NCBI RefSeq assembly: GCF_013031355.1
Contig: NZ_WPZO01000016.1
Coordinates: forward strand, 1 to 60,120
Origin: Ruegeria arenilitoris
GTDB taxonomy: Bacteria; Pseudomonadota; Alphaproteobacteria; Rhodobacterales; Rhodobacteraceae
DNA: 60,120 bases
Direction: 5' to 3'
This document shows positions 24,366 to 32,758 of this stretch, one piece after another. Position numbers and translations under genes: made by a program. The first letter of the stretch is position 1; every line of letters begins with the position of its first letter. A model generated the notes under the pieces. The model worked only from the letters and a program-made list of their open reading frames with translations. It was not told the origin of the DNA and did not search any database.

Positions 24366-25793
24366 TTAGTTTCCTTGTCCGTTGAACGTGGTGTCCTTGT
24401 AAGCCCGTTCACCACTTTCCACATCTTCGACCCAGATACGAACCGGAGTGGACGCCGTAGCCGCAGGTCCGGTGCCTTTCGCCGAAACGATGTAAACGCG
24501 GGTCAATTGTGCCGTATCTGCGGTGACATTAACAGTGCTGCCCTCGATCCCTTCGATTTGCAGCTGCAGCGCCGGATCACCGGCCAGCGTCAGCTCGAAC
24601 GGCCGGTCCTCACCATGTTTGTTGCGCAGGCGCACGTCATAGGTGTTGCGGATGGTGCCGTCAGACAGGGTTACGAAAGTCGGGTTGCGCACCGGTGCCA
24701 CGGTCAGATCGATATCCGAGCGGATGAACAGCGCAAACAGCAGGCCAAAGCCAACCAGAGACCACAGGGACGTATACATGATCGTCCGCGGCCGCAGGAT
24801 GTGTTTCCAGACATTCTTGGGCGGATCGCCTGCGCGTTCGCGGGTCTCATCGCTGAGCGCCATGTAGTCGATCAGGCCGCGTGGCTTGCCGATTTTTGCC
24901 ATCATGTCATCGCAAGCGTCGATGCACAGGGCGCAGGTGATGCATTCCAGCTGCTGACCGTCGCGGATGTCGATCCCTACGGGGCAGACATTCACGCAGG
25001 CCATGCAGTCGATGCAATCGCCCAATTCGGAATCCGCTGTCCGCTTGCCCTTGCCGCGCGGCTCACCGCGCCATTCTCGGTAGCCAACGACCAGAGTATC
25101 CTCGTCCATCATCGCAGCCTGGATGCGCGGCCATGGGCAGGCATAAATACAAATCTGCTCGCGGGCGAAGCCACCGAACAAAAAGGTCGTGCCGGTCAGA
25201 ATCAAAATGGTGGTGTAAGCAATCGGATGGGCGTTGCCGGTGACCAGATCGCGCAACAGCGTCGGCGCATCGGCAAAATAAAACACCCAGGCGCCGCCAG
25301 TAGCCACGCCGATCAACAGCCAGACGGTCCACTTTGTCAGACGCAGCCGTGCCTTGCGGAAGTCCAGCTTTTCCTGCCGATGCAAACGCAGACGGGCGTT
25401 TCTGTCCCCCTCGATCCAGCGTTCGACCAGAATGTAAAGATCGGTCCACACGGTCTGCGGGCAGGCATAGCCGCACCACACACGCCCCAGCGCCGAGGTA
25501 AACAGGAACAGCCCGAGGCCCGCCATGATCAGCAGGCCCGCGACAAAGTAGAATTCATGCGGCCAGATCTCGATCCAGAAGAAATAGAACCGCCGGTTCG
25601 CCAGATCCAGCAGCACCGCCTGATCCGGCAAGCTGGGGCCGCGGTCCCACCTGATCCAAGGCGTTAGATAGTAAATCCCCAATGTGACCGCGAGTATGAT
25701 CCATTTCAGGTTTCGAAAAGGACCGGACACGCGCCGGGGAAAAATGGGCTCCCTAGCAGCATAAAGGCTGGGGGCGGGGTCGGAATCGCTCAC
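24366..25793 (-). CDS. ccoG: Cytochrome c oxidase accessory protein CcoG (RdxA/FixG)
   Basis: 475 residues with a GTG start; TGGAG lies 7 bases before it. Several membrane helices are followed by a double ferredoxin-like cysteine set, CIDCMACVNVCP and CITCALCIDACD, that would hold two [4Fe-4S] clusters, plus the membrane motifs CGYACPQ and CIYACPW. The C-terminal FixG immunoglobulin-like domain is present. CcoG proteins reduce Cu(II) for delivery to the oxidase. It is the first gene of ccoGHIS, and an FNR box lies 63 bases before its start. Confidence 0.96.
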   Translation of the reverse strand: MSDSDPAPSLYAAREPIFPRRVSGPFRNLKWIILAVTLGIYYLTPWIRWDRGPSLPDQAVLLDLANRRFYFFWIEIWPHEFYFVAGLLIMAGLGLFLFTSALGRVWCGYACPQTVWTDLYILVERWIEGDRNARLRLHRQEKLDFRKARLRLTKWTVWLLIGVATGGAWVFYFADAPTLLRDLVTGNAHPIAYTTILILTGTTFLFGGFAREQICIYACPWPRIQAAMMDEDTLVVGYREWRGEPRGKGKRTADSELGDCIDCMACVNVCPVGIDIRDGQQLECITCALCIDACDDMMAKIGKPRGLIDYMALSDETRERAGDPPKNVWKHILRPRTIMYTSLWSLVGFGLLFALFIRSDIDLTVAPVRNPTFVTLSDGTIRNTYDVRLRNKHGEDRPFELTLAGDPALQLQIEGIEGSTVNVTADTAQLTRVYIVSAKGTGPAATASTPVRIWVEDVESGERAYKDTTFNGQGN

Positions 25794-25855
25794 GAGCTGG
25801 CTCCAGATGTGGCTGTTTTTTAGGCGTCTTGTCCCAAATCACAACGGGTCCCACT

Positions 25856-25869
25856 TTGACATGGGTCAA
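25856..25869 (-). promoter_or_regulatory. FnrL box upstream of ccoG
   Basis: TTGACATGGGTCAA, a perfect inverted repeat TTGAC-N4-GTCAA and a close match to the FNR consensus TTGAT-N4-ATCAA. It lies 63 bases before the ccoG GTG, in the gap between ccoG and the LysR gene. It should place ccoGHIS under oxygen-dependent control by FnrL, encoded at 31954. Confidence 0.8.
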
Positions 25870-25894
25870 AAGCGCATCGCACAGACACCTTTTG

Positions 25895-26770
25895 TCACAT
25901 GCGACCAGATTGCCGCCTGAGCCAAGCCACAAAAACCTTGACGGCAGGCCGCAGCGGTGCATCGCCGGTTACAATATGATAGCCCCGTTCGCCCGGTTCG
26001 CAAAACAGTTCGACAAGGCGGCCCGCCTTTAAGTCCTGTTCAACGAAATGCCGCGCCGTGACAGTCACCCCCTGCCCGGCCCGCAGCCCTTCAAGCACCA
26101 GATTGCCCGGCAACATAATGCGCCCGGCACGAGGGCCATGTTCAACGCCATGTTGGGCGAGCCACGAGGTCGCCTCGGTGGTTCCAAGCTCTTCAAGCCA
26201 GGGCAGCTGGCTCAGTTCGTCAGGGGTCATCGACGTCCTGCCCTGCAGCAGGGAGGGCGCAGCGACGATCACGATCGGGCTTTGCAGCAATAGTTCCGAT
26301 TCTAGGCCAGGCCAGTTCCCGTCGCCGTACCGGATCGCTACATCCACCCCGCCCGGGCGCAGGCTGACCAGATCCGGCGAGGGATCTAGCACCAGAGGGA
26401 TATCGGGGTGTTCAAGCTGAAATGCAGGCAGGCGCGGCATCAGCCACGAGGCCGCAAAAGACGCGGTCAGCGAAATGTGAACTGGACGGTCCTCGGCCAG
26501 GTGCATCAGGTCGGCCACCGCATCACCGATGGCACCAAATCCCAGATGCAGGGCACGGGCCAGTTTCTCACCCTCGGGGGTCAGGGTCATGGATTTTCCG
26601 CTTCGGTCCAGCAACGCGGCGCCCAGATGCTTCTCCAACGCGCGCAATTGCTGGCTGATGGCAGCGTGACTGACGTTCAGCATTGTACCCGCCTGCACCA
26701 CATTTCCGGCTTCCGCAAAGGCATTGAAGGCCTTCAGCGACGCAAGCGGCGGCATTTTCAACCAATCCAT
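25895..26770 (-). CDS. LysR-family transcriptional regulator (GcvA-like)
   Basis: 291 residues. An N-terminal winged helix-turn-helix (PPLASLKAFNAFAEAG...NVSHAAISQQLRALEKHLG) is followed by a LysR substrate-binding domain (LEHPDIPLVLDPSPDLVSLRPGGVDVAIRYG), matching the GcvA-like subgroup. It lies between ccoNOQP and ccoGHIS in the same direction, and diverges from a 45-residue ORF at 26871 with a 100-base shared upstream region, the usual layout for a LysR protein and its target. The effector is unknown. Confidence 0.92.
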   Translation of the reverse strand: MDWLKMPPLASLKAFNAFAEAGNVVQAGTMLNVSHAAISQQLRALEKHLGAALLDRSGKSMTLTPEGEKLARALHLGFGAIGDAVADLMHLAEDRPVHISLTASFAASWLMPRLPAFQLEHPDIPLVLDPSPDLVSLRPGGVDVAIRYGDGNWPGLESELLLQSPIVIVAAPSLLQGRTSMTPDELSQLPWLEELGTTEATSWLAQHGVEHGPRAGRIMLPGNLVLEGLRAGQGVTVTARHFVEQDLKAGRLVELFCEPGERGYHIVTGDAPLRPAVKVFVAWLRRQSGRM

Positions 26771-26870
26771 ATGTAAGCCTACCTTACACTTTCACATATC
26801 AATTGAGTCGCATTTCCGCGCCCGCAGATCAATCTTGAATACAGTTGGACCCACATTCAGGAGAGATCAG

Positions 26871-27008
26871 ATGCTGTCTATTCTTGCCAGAACTTTCATG
26901 GTCGCCACCCAAACCGACCCGCGTGACGAACTGCCAAAGCCAAAGTGGCTTTCTGATGATCACTGGTGGAAGAAAAGCTTGCGCGTCACAGGTTCGTGCT
27001 CCAAGTAA
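26871..27008 (+). CDS. Small ORF, 45 residues, divergent from LysR gene
   Basis: Encodes MLSILARTFMVATQTDPRDE followed by a basic, Trp-rich tail (KPKWLSDDHWWKKSL). A strong AGGAG ribosome-binding site lies seven bases before the ATG, and a hairpin with T-rich tail follows at 27107-27141, so it looks like a real transcription unit. No family recognised and no clear membrane helix, although the first 12 residues are hydrophobic. Its placement opposite the LysR gene suggests it is that regulator's target. Confidence 0.6.
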   Translation: MLSILARTFMVATQTDPRDELPKPKWLSDDHWWKKSLRVTGSCSK

Positions 27009-27055
27009 TAGGTGCACTGGACCGGTACATTTTGGACTACTAGTCTGGAAATGTA

Positions 27056-27101
27056 GCACCGGCTGTTCAGGAAACGCGCGAACAGATGGAACAGCCGGTG
27101 C
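27056..27101. repeat. 13-base perfect inverted repeat
   Basis: Arms GCACCGGCTGTTC (27056-27068) and GAACAGCCGGTGC (27089-27101) enclose a 20-base loop. It lies between the small ORF and ccoP, which converge. Neither side has a good T-run, so it may act as an mRNA 3' stabiliser or as part of a two-hairpin termination zone with 27107-27132. Confidence 0.7.
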
Positions 27102-27106
27102 CTCAA

Positions 27107-27141
27107 CCTTCGGGCGGCGAACCGTCCGAAGGTATTCTTTA
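27107..27141 (+). terminator. Hairpin terminator between small ORF and ccoP
   Basis: Arms 27107-27117 and 27122-27132 pair over 11 bases (one G-T) around a CGAA tetraloop and are followed on the plus strand by TATTCTTT. It should terminate the small ORF transcript. On the minus strand no T-run follows, so ccoP termination may instead use the larger inverted repeat. Confidence 0.55.
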
Positions 27142-27145
27142 AACC

Positions 27146-28009
27146 TTACTGACCACCACCAAGCTGGTGGACATAGGCGGTGACGGCGCGGATTTGCGCG
27201 TCGGTCAGACGATTTTCCCAAGCAGGCATCACACCAAAGCGGCTGTAGGTCACCGTTTCGGTCAGAGCCTCTTCGCTACCGCCATAGAGCCAGATGGCAT
27301 CGGTCAGGTTCGGCGCGCCCTGGAAGACATCGCCTTTACCGTCTTCGCCGTGACAGGCCGCACAGTTGTCTTCAAAAACAACCTTGCCCGCCTGCGCCGC
27401 CGCATCGTCGGTCTGCGCATTGGTCAGCGACATGACATACTGAACCACCTGAGTGATCTCTTCCCCTTCGAGAATTTCGCCAAAGGCCGGCATCTCGGAA
27501 TAGCGCGCATCGTCGCTTTCCTCGTTCCGGATACCGTGGGCAATGGTGTACTCGATATCTTCGAGCGTACCGCCCCACAGCCAGGCGTCATCCAACAGGT
27601 TCGGGAAGCCAGTGGCACCCTGCGCACCCGAGCCGTGACACTGCGCACACCAGGTGCGGAACACAGCGCCGCCCGCGTTCACTGCATATTGCTGCAATTC
27701 TGCATCGGCCGAGATTTGTTCCAGCGGCGTTTCAACCAGCTTGGCGTTCCAAGGCGCGTTGGCCTCTTCGAAACTCACCATTTCCTGTTGCACGTCCTCA
27801 CGCGTGGACCAGCCCAGAACACCGGCTGTCGCAGAATGAACCAATGGCCACGCAGGATACATGATCGTGTAGATCACACCCCAGAAAATAGTGGCGTAGA
27901 ATGTCCACAGCCACCAGCGGGGCATCGGGTTGTCAAACTCTTCGATGCCGTCCCAGGTATGTCCGGTTGTGTTTGGATCGCCCGGCAGTTTTTCAGATGG
28001 TTTGCTCAT
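27146..28009 (-). CDS. ccoP: cbb3 oxidase diheme subunit CcoP
   Basis: 287 residues. An N-terminal region with the hallmark [20 protein letters not shown] and a membrane helix around residues 32-58 precedes two cytochrome c domains with CAQCH (121-125) and CAACH (216-220). The subunit passes electrons from soluble cytochrome c to CcoO. It overlaps ccoQ by four bases and is the last gene of ccoNOQP. Convergent hairpins follow. Confidence 0.97.
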   Translation of the reverse strand: MSKPSEKLPGDPNTTGHTWDGIEEFDNPMPRWWLWTFYATIFWGVIYTIMYPAWPLVHSATAGVLGWSTREDVQQEMVSFEEANAPWNAKLVETPLEQISADAELQQYAVNAGGAVFRTWCAQCHGSGAQGATGFPNLLDDAWLWGGTLEDIEYTIAHGIRNEESDDARYSEMPAFGEILEGEEITQVVQYVMSLTNAQTDDAAAQAGKVVFEDNCAACHGEDGKGDVFQGAPNLTDAIWLYGGSEEALTETVTYSRFGVMPAWENRLTDAQIRAVTAYVHQLGGGQ

Positions 28010-28191
28010 TGCCGCGCCTCCTCGGATGTGGCGGGTTTGTCTTGATGCCGGAACGGGATGTTGGCGGTGTCCTTGTATTCCTTGCTGGCACCGGGACGGA
28101 AAACCCAGATCACGATGCCGACAAAGAAGGCAAACAACAGCAGCAGCATCCAGCTATCCGCGAATTGCCTCAGGAGTGTATATTCTTCCAT
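28006..28191 (-). CDS. ccoQ: cbb3 oxidase small subunit CcoQ
   Basis: 61 residues from [20 protein letters not shown], with GGAGGG directly upstream of the ATG at 28189-28191. A single membrane helix is followed by the motif [20 protein letters not shown], characteristic of CcoQ/FixQ. It stabilises the NOP core complex. It starts 10 bases after the ccoO stop, and its stop overlaps the ccoP start. Confidence 0.95.
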   Translation of the reverse strand: MEEYTLLRQFADSWMLLLLFAFFVGIVIWVFRPGASKEYKDTANIPFRHQDKPATSEEARQ

Positions 28192-28201
28192 CACACCCTC
28201 C

Positions 28202-28930
28202 TTAGCGGCTCGCGTCCGGGGTGAAGGTCGAGAAATCGACCAGCGTTCCCAGCATCTGCAAGTAAGCAACCAGCGCGTCCGCTTCGGTCAGTTCGGGCTG
28301 ACCGTCGAAGTTGCGCACGCTGACCTTGTCGCCATAGCGTTCCAGCAGCCCGTCATAGTCGCTGTCCGGATCGGCCTGCGCACGGAAGTCCGCCTGCGCG
28401 TTGGCCAGCATCTCTTCGGTATAGGGCGTGCCCACCAGAGCGTTCGCCGCCATGATGTCGCCGATATACTTGCCATCGATTTTGCGGTGCTCGAGGAAGC
28501 CGTATTTCGGCATCACCGATTCCGGCACAACCGACTGCGGATCACGCAGGTGGTCCACATGCCACTGGTCCGAGTAACGGCCGCCCACACGCGCCAGGTC
28601 AGGACCGGTACGTTTGGAACCCCACTGGAACGGGTGGTCATACATCGACTCAGCCGCCAGTGAGTAGTGGCCATAGCGTTCGACCTCATCCCGCATGGGG
28701 CGGATCATCTGGCTGTGGCAGACATAGCAGCCTTCGCGGATGTAAATCTCACGTCCCGCCATTTCAAGAGGGGTGTAAGGGCGCATGCCCTCCACCTTCT
28801 CGATGGTGTTCTCAAGGTAGAACAGCGGGGTGATCTGAACCAGGCCACCGATGGTCACGACCAGAAAGCTGAAGATCAGCAGGAGGGTCGCGTTGGTCTC
28901 GAGGATCTTATGTTTGTCGAGAATTGCCAT
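28202..28930 (-). CDS. ccoO: cbb3 oxidase monoheme subunit CcoO
   Basis: 242 residues. An N-terminal membrane anchor (residues about 13-35) is followed by a cytochrome c domain with CYVCH (C68, C71, H72) and the axial-ligand region PESVMPKYG. It carries electrons from CcoP to the CcoN active site. It lies 14 bases after ccoN and is followed by ccoQ, the standard N-O-Q-P order. Confidence 0.97.
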   Translation of the reverse strand: MAILDKHKILETNATLLLIFSFLVVTIGGLVQITPLFYLENTIEKVEGMRPYTPLEMAGREIYIREGCYVCHSQMIRPMRDEVERYGHYSLAAESMYDHPFQWGSKRTGPDLARVGGRYSDQWHVDHLRDPQSVVPESVMPKYGFLEHRKIDGKYIGDIMAANALVGTPYTEEMLANAQADFRAQADPDSDYDGLLERYGDKVSVRNFDGQPELTEADALVAYLQMLGTLVDFSTFTPDASR

Positions 28931-28944
28931 TGCTCCGGCCCTCC

Positions 28945-30552
28945 TTATTCAGCCGGGACCGCGACGGTCAGGCTGGCCTCTTTGGCCGGTGCCTTCCGCA
29001 CAGTCATCCACAGGTTGTAGCACATGATCACAGCGCCAGCGACGAACAGAACGCCACCCAGAGCACGCACCACATACATCGGGAACTTGGCCGCCACGGT
29101 GTCAGCGAACGAGTTCACCAGGAAGCCATTGGCATCCACTTCACGCCACATCAGGCCTTCCATGATACCGGTCACCCACATCGACGCAGCGTAGAGCACG
29201 ATGCCGATGGTGGCGAGCCAGAAGTGCCAGCTGACCATCTGCAGCGAGTACAGACGCTCACGCTTCCACAGGACAGGTACCAGGAAGTACAGAGCACCAA
29301 AGGTGATCATGCCGTTCCAACCCAGCGCGCCCGAGTGCACGTGACCAATGGTCCAGTCGGTGTAGTGGCTGAGCGAGTTCACAGCGCGGATCGACATCAT
29401 CGGACCTTCAAAGGTGGACATGCCGTAGAAGCCGACCGAGATCACCATCATCCGGATCACGGGGTCGGTGCGCAGCTTGTCCCAAGCGCCCGACAGGGTC
29501 ATCAGACCGTTGATCATGCCACCCCAGGACGGCATCCACAGGATCACCGAGAACACCATGCCCAGCGTCGAGGCCCAGTCAGGCAGCGCGGTATAGTGCA
29601 GGTGGTGCGGACCGGCCCAGATGTACAGGAAGATCAGCGCCCAGAAGTGGATGATCGACAGCTTGTACGAGAACACCGGACGGTCGGCCTGTTTCGGGAT
29701 GAAATAGTACATCATGCCCAGGAAGCCCGCGGTCAGGAAGAAGCCCACAGCGTTGTGGCCGTACCACCACTGGATCATGGCGTCCTGTACGCCCGACCAG
29801 ACGATGACCGATTTCGAACCCCAGACGCTGACAGGGATGGTCATGTTGTTGACCAGGTGCAGCATCGCAACGGTGACGATGAAGGCCAGATAGAACCAGT
29901 TGGCTACATAGATATGGGGTTCTTTCCGTTTGATGACGGTTCCCAGGTAAACGGCCAGATAAGCGACCCAGACAATGGTCAGCCACAGGTCAACATACCA
30001 TTCGGGCTCGGCGTATTCTTTGGATTGGGTTCCGCCCAGCACGTAGCCGGTCGCGGCCAACACGATGAACAGCTGGTAGCCCCAGAACACGAACCACGCC
30101 AGGTTGCCGCCCCACAGACGTGCGGCGCTGGTACGCTGCACGACATAGAACGAGGTCGCGATCAGCGCGTTGCCACCAAATGCAAAAATCACCGCCGAGG
30201 TGTGCAGCGGGCGCAAGCGGCCAAAATTCAGATAACCCTGCGCCCATTCGAAGTTCAGCGCCGGAAAGGCCAGCTGGAACGCAATAAAGGTTCCCGCCAG
30301 GAACCCGACCACGCCCCAAAGGGCGGTTGCGATCACGCCGTAACGGATGACGCCGTCCATATATTCGCCCGAGCGATCTACGAGAATATCTGGCTCATCG
30401 GTATTTCTAAGCGTCCAGATGAACAAACCAACGGCGATCACCATCACCAGAATTGCGTGCACCTGATACGCCAAATCGCGTGCATAATTGGTTCCGATCG
30501 CCGCGAATATCGCGATCAGACCAAGCACGATCAGCTTGATGTAATTTGACAT
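28945..30552 (-). CDS. ccoN: cbb3 oxidase catalytic subunit CcoN
   Basis: 535 residues from [18 protein letters not shown] lies 7 bases before this ATG. An ATG six codons upstream is an alternative. Twelve or so membrane helices with the heme-copper oxidase signatures: [27 protein letters not shown] and the pair [13 protein letters not shown] for CuB, and [19 protein letters not shown] for the hemes. This is the high-affinity, proton-pumping terminal oxidase used at low oxygen. The FNR box at 30647-30660 lies 95 bases upstream. Confidence 0.97.
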   Translation of the reverse strand: MSNYIKLIVLGLIAIFAAIGTNYARDLAYQVHAILVMVIAVGLFIWTLRNTDEPDILVDRSGEYMDGVIRYGVIATALWGVVGFLAGTFIAFQLAFPALNFEWAQGYLNFGRLRPLHTSAVIFAFGGNALIATSFYVVQRTSAARLWGGNLAWFVFWGYQLFIVLAATGYVLGGTQSKEYAEPEWYVDLWLTIVWVAYLAVYLGTVIKRKEPHIYVANWFYLAFIVTVAMLHLVNNMTIPVSVWGSKSVIVWSGVQDAMIQWWYGHNAVGFFLTAGFLGMMYYFIPKQADRPVFSYKLSIIHFWALIFLYIWAGPHHLHYTALPDWASTLGMVFSVILWMPSWGGMINGLMTLSGAWDKLRTDPVIRMMVISVGFYGMSTFEGPMMSIRAVNSLSHYTDWTIGHVHSGALGWNGMITFGALYFLVPVLWKRERLYSLQMVSWHFWLATIGIVLYAASMWVTGIMEGLMWREVDANGFLVNSFADTVAAKFPMYVVRALGGVLFVAGAVIMCYNLWMTVRKAPAKEASLTVAVPAE

Positions 30553-30646
30553 ATTGCGTCCCTTTGCCATGCCCCGCGCGATTCTTTATGTGTCACAGGG
30601 CTTATTTGACTGGCTGCTGTTTTGTCGGACAGAGGCCAGAACTGCT

Positions 30647-30660
30647 TTGATCTGTGTCAA
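30647..30660. promoter_or_regulatory. FnrL box between ccoN and universal stress gene
   Basis: TTGATCTGTGTCAA, with half sites TTGAT and GTCAA, lies 95 bases before ccoN and 87 bases before the divergent stress gene. A TAATAT hexamer at 30689-30694 may serve the plus-strand gene. One box could serve both directions under oxygen limitation. Confidence 0.78.
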
Positions 30661-30746
30661 GACAATAGCCTGTTTTCTGTGACAATCGTAATATTGCAGC
30701 TGGGTCATCAGGCCGCAGCAAGTCGCTCTGCAGGCACGAGGTCAAA

Positions 30747-31586
30747 ATGGCTTACAAATCTCTTCTCACCGTCATGACGGACACAAGCCAGAGCGATCCG
30801 GCTCTGGCCCAAATGGCTGCGCTGGCATCAGCGCAGGACGCGCATATCGAGGCGCTTTGTCTGGGCGTCGACCGCAGCCAGACAGGGTATTATTACGCCG
30901 GTGCCAACGCCCTGATTCTTCAGGAAACGCTGAACCGCGCCAATGCCGAAGCCGAGGAAATCCTGACCTACGCCAAAACCTACCTAGGCAAGACCGACAC
31001 CCGCTGGTCTGCCGAAAGCGGTGTGGCGCAGATCTCGGACATCGGCCGCCATGTCGCCCATCGCGCGCGGTTTTCCGATCTGGTCATCCTGCCGCAACCC
31101 TATGGAGAAGATCGCGGCGCCGAGGCCGAACCCATAGTCGAAGCCGCGATGTTCGAGGGTCACGCGCCGGTTCTGATCACGCCGCAGAACTCCGCACCGT
31201 TTGCGCGGCCCGGCACGATCCTGATCGGCTGGAACGAAAGCGTCGAGGCCATGCGCGCCATTCGCCGCGCCCTGCCCTTCCTGATCGCGGCCGATCTGGT
31301 ACGCATCGTCGTCATCGACCCGCCGCGCCACGGGCCTGACCGGTCGGACCCCGGCGGACTGCTGTCGCAAATGCTGGCCCGTCACGGGGTTAAATGCGAG
31401 ATTGACGTGCTGAGCAAGACCATGACCCGCGTGTCGGACATCCTGAACCGGCACGCCGCAGATACCGAAGCGGACATGATCGTGATGGGGGCCTATGGCC
31501 ATTCGCGGTTCCGCGAAGCCATTCTGGGTGGTGCGACCCGAAACATGCTGGAACAAGCTTCTGTTCCGGTGTTTCTGGCCCACTAA
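30747..31586 (+). CDS. Universal stress protein, tandem-domain
   Basis: 279 residues with two Usp-like halves. The C-terminal half ends with IVMGAYGHSRFREAILGGATRNMLEQASVPVFLAH, which fits the ATP-binding pattern G-2x-G-9x-G(S/T); the N-terminal half is less conserved. It is divergent from ccoN and shares the FNR box, so induction under low oxygen is expected. Stress proteins next to FNR-controlled genes are common in this group. A bidirectional terminator follows at 31602-31627. Confidence 0.9.
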   Translation: MAYKSLLTVMTDTSQSDPALAQMAALASAQDAHIEALCLGVDRSQTGYYYAGANALILQETLNRANAEAEEILTYAKTYLGKTDTRWSAESGVAQISDIGRHVAHRARFSDLVILPQPYGEDRGAEAEPIVEAAMFEGHAPVLITPQNSAPFARPGTILIGWNESVEAMRAIRRALPFLIAADLVRIVVIDPPRHGPDRSDPGGLLSQMLARHGVKCEIDVLSKTMTRVSDILNRHAADTEADMIVMGAYGHSRFREAILGGATRNMLEQASVPVFLAH

Positions 31587-31601
31587 AGCAAAGATGATCG
31601 C

Positions 31602-31627
31602 AAAAGCCGCCCCAAGGGGCGGCTTTT
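31602..31627. terminator. Bidirectional terminator between stress gene and GlsB-like gene
   Basis: Arms GCCGCCCC (31606-31613) and GGGGCGGC (31616-31623) flanked by AAAA and TTTT, so it works in both directions and separates the two convergent genes. Confidence 0.85.
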
Positions 31628-31879
31628 CTATCTTTTAACCAATCCGATCAGGAACAGCAGGATCACTGCGCCGATCGTGGCGAAGAAGATGGAGGAGAAG
31701 ATGCCGCCTCCGACAGCGAAACCCAGCGCGGGAAAGATCAATCCGGCCAGGAATGCACCAACGATGCCGACAATAATGTTGCCGATCAGGCCAAAGCCGC
31801 GGCCTTCCATGATCTTGCCCGACAGCCACCCGGCGACAGCGCCGATGAACAGCATCGCCAGAATGCTACTGAATTCCAT
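31628..31879 (-). CDS. GlsB/YeaQ/YmgE family membrane protein
   Basis: 83 residues, Gly-rich, with about three membrane helices: MEFSSILAMLFIGAVAGWLSG, then GLIGNIIVGIVGAFLAGLIF and a C-terminal helix. This matches the transglycosylase-associated/GlsB stress-response membrane proteins of unknown mechanism. GGGAG lies about 7 bases before the ATG. It converges on the universal stress gene and shares its terminator. Confidence 0.9.
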   Translation of the reverse strand: MEFSSILAMLFIGAVAGWLSGKIMEGRGFGLIGNIIVGIVGAFLAGLIFPALGFAVGGGIFSSIFFATIGAVILLFLIGLVKR

Positions 31880-31953
31880 GATTTTCTCCCGAGGATTGCT
31901 TCCTTCGGGCCAAGTTAAACACGGCGCGCAACCTCAGTCACGCCGCAAGCGCG

Positions 31954-32697
31954 TCAGACCAGAAACCCGCCGTCCGAGTCGTCGCCCGCCTCTTCCATCA
32001 GGCGCCCCATATCCGGGATCGTGACATGGCGCTTGCCTTCCAACAGAATGACCTGTTCCTTTTTCAGGGCCGAGATCTGACGGCTGACCGTTTCCAGTGT
32101 CAGGCCAAGGTAGTCCGCCATCGCCTCGCGGGTCAGGGGCAGGTCGAACACGATCGGGCCGGAATTGCCCTTCTGGTGGATCGAGGCATCGCGGCGGGCG
32201 ATGATCGACAGCAGGCTGGCGATCTTCTCACGTGCGGTCTTGCGCCCCAGCACCAACATCCACTCGCGCGCTGCGTCCAGCTCGTCCAGCGTCATCTGCA
32301 GCAGACGATGCGCGATATGCGGCGTTGCGCTCATCAGGTCTTCGAACGGCTTCTTGCGAAAGCAGCACATGACCAGATCGGTTGTCGCCTGCACGTCATA
32401 GGGCGCAGAATCACGCCCCGGCCGACCGACAAAGTCGCTGGGCAGCAAAAGGCCGACCATTTGTGTGCGCCCGTCCTCCATCGTCTGTGTCAGTGATGCG
32501 ATACCGGACACGACAGAGCCGACAAAGTTCATCTGATCCCCGGACCAGATGATGGTCTGACCTGCTTCGAAACTGCGGTAATATTTAATGCCTTCAAGCT
32601 CTTCCAGCTCATTCGCATCGCAATGCGCGCACACTGCGCGATGCCGGATTGGGCAGTCTCCACAGTTCGTATGGTCGATCTTGAATATCGGTGTCAT
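31954..32697 (-). CDS. fnrL: Oxygen-responsive regulator FnrL
   Basis: 247 residues from MTPIFKIDHTNCGDCPIRH (ATG 32695-32697); the frame extends 21 codons, into the FNR box, so the shorter start is chosen. Cys12, Cys15 and Cys23, with a central CC pair (DLVMCCFRKKPF), fit the four ligands of an oxygen-labile [4Fe-4S] cluster. A cyclic-nucleotide-binding-like core is followed by an HTH with LETVSRQISAL, the E..SR recognition helix that reads TTGAT half sites. It should activate ccoNOQP, ccoGHIS and hemN at low oxygen. An FNR box lies 13 bases before its start, which would suit autoregulation. Confidence 0.95.
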   Translation of the reverse strand: MTPIFKIDHTNCGDCPIRHRAVCAHCDANELEELEGIKYYRSFEAGQTIIWSGDQMNFVGSVVSGIASLTQTMEDGRTQMVGLLLPSDFVGRPGRDSAPYDVQATTDLVMCCFRKKPFEDLMSATPHIAHRLLQMTLDELDAAREWMLVLGRKTAREKIASLLSIIARRDASIHQKGNSGPIVFDLPLTREAMADYLGLTLETVSRQISALKKEQVILLEGKRHVTIPDMGRLMEEAGDDSDGGFLV

Positions 32698-32709
32698 GCG
32701 CGTTTCCAC

Positions 32710-32723
32710 TTGATCTCGGTCAA
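32710..32723. promoter_or_regulatory. FnrL box between fnrL and hemN
   Basis: TTGATCTCGGTCAA, with half sites TTGAT and GTCAA. Its centre is 42 bases before the hemN ATG at 32759, the spacing at which FNR activates when transcription starts at the ATG itself; TTAAAC at 32745-32750 fits as the -10. On the fnrL side it lies so close to the gene that it would block transcription, fitting negative feedback. Confidence 0.75.
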
Positions 32724-32758
32724 AGCATATGGCCGGGCCGTCCCTTAAACGTATCGCC

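Noticed and set aside
28924..30549. Plus-strand frame of 541 codons opposite ccoN
   Set aside because: Antisense shadow of the oxidase gene; charged low-quality composition without motifs.
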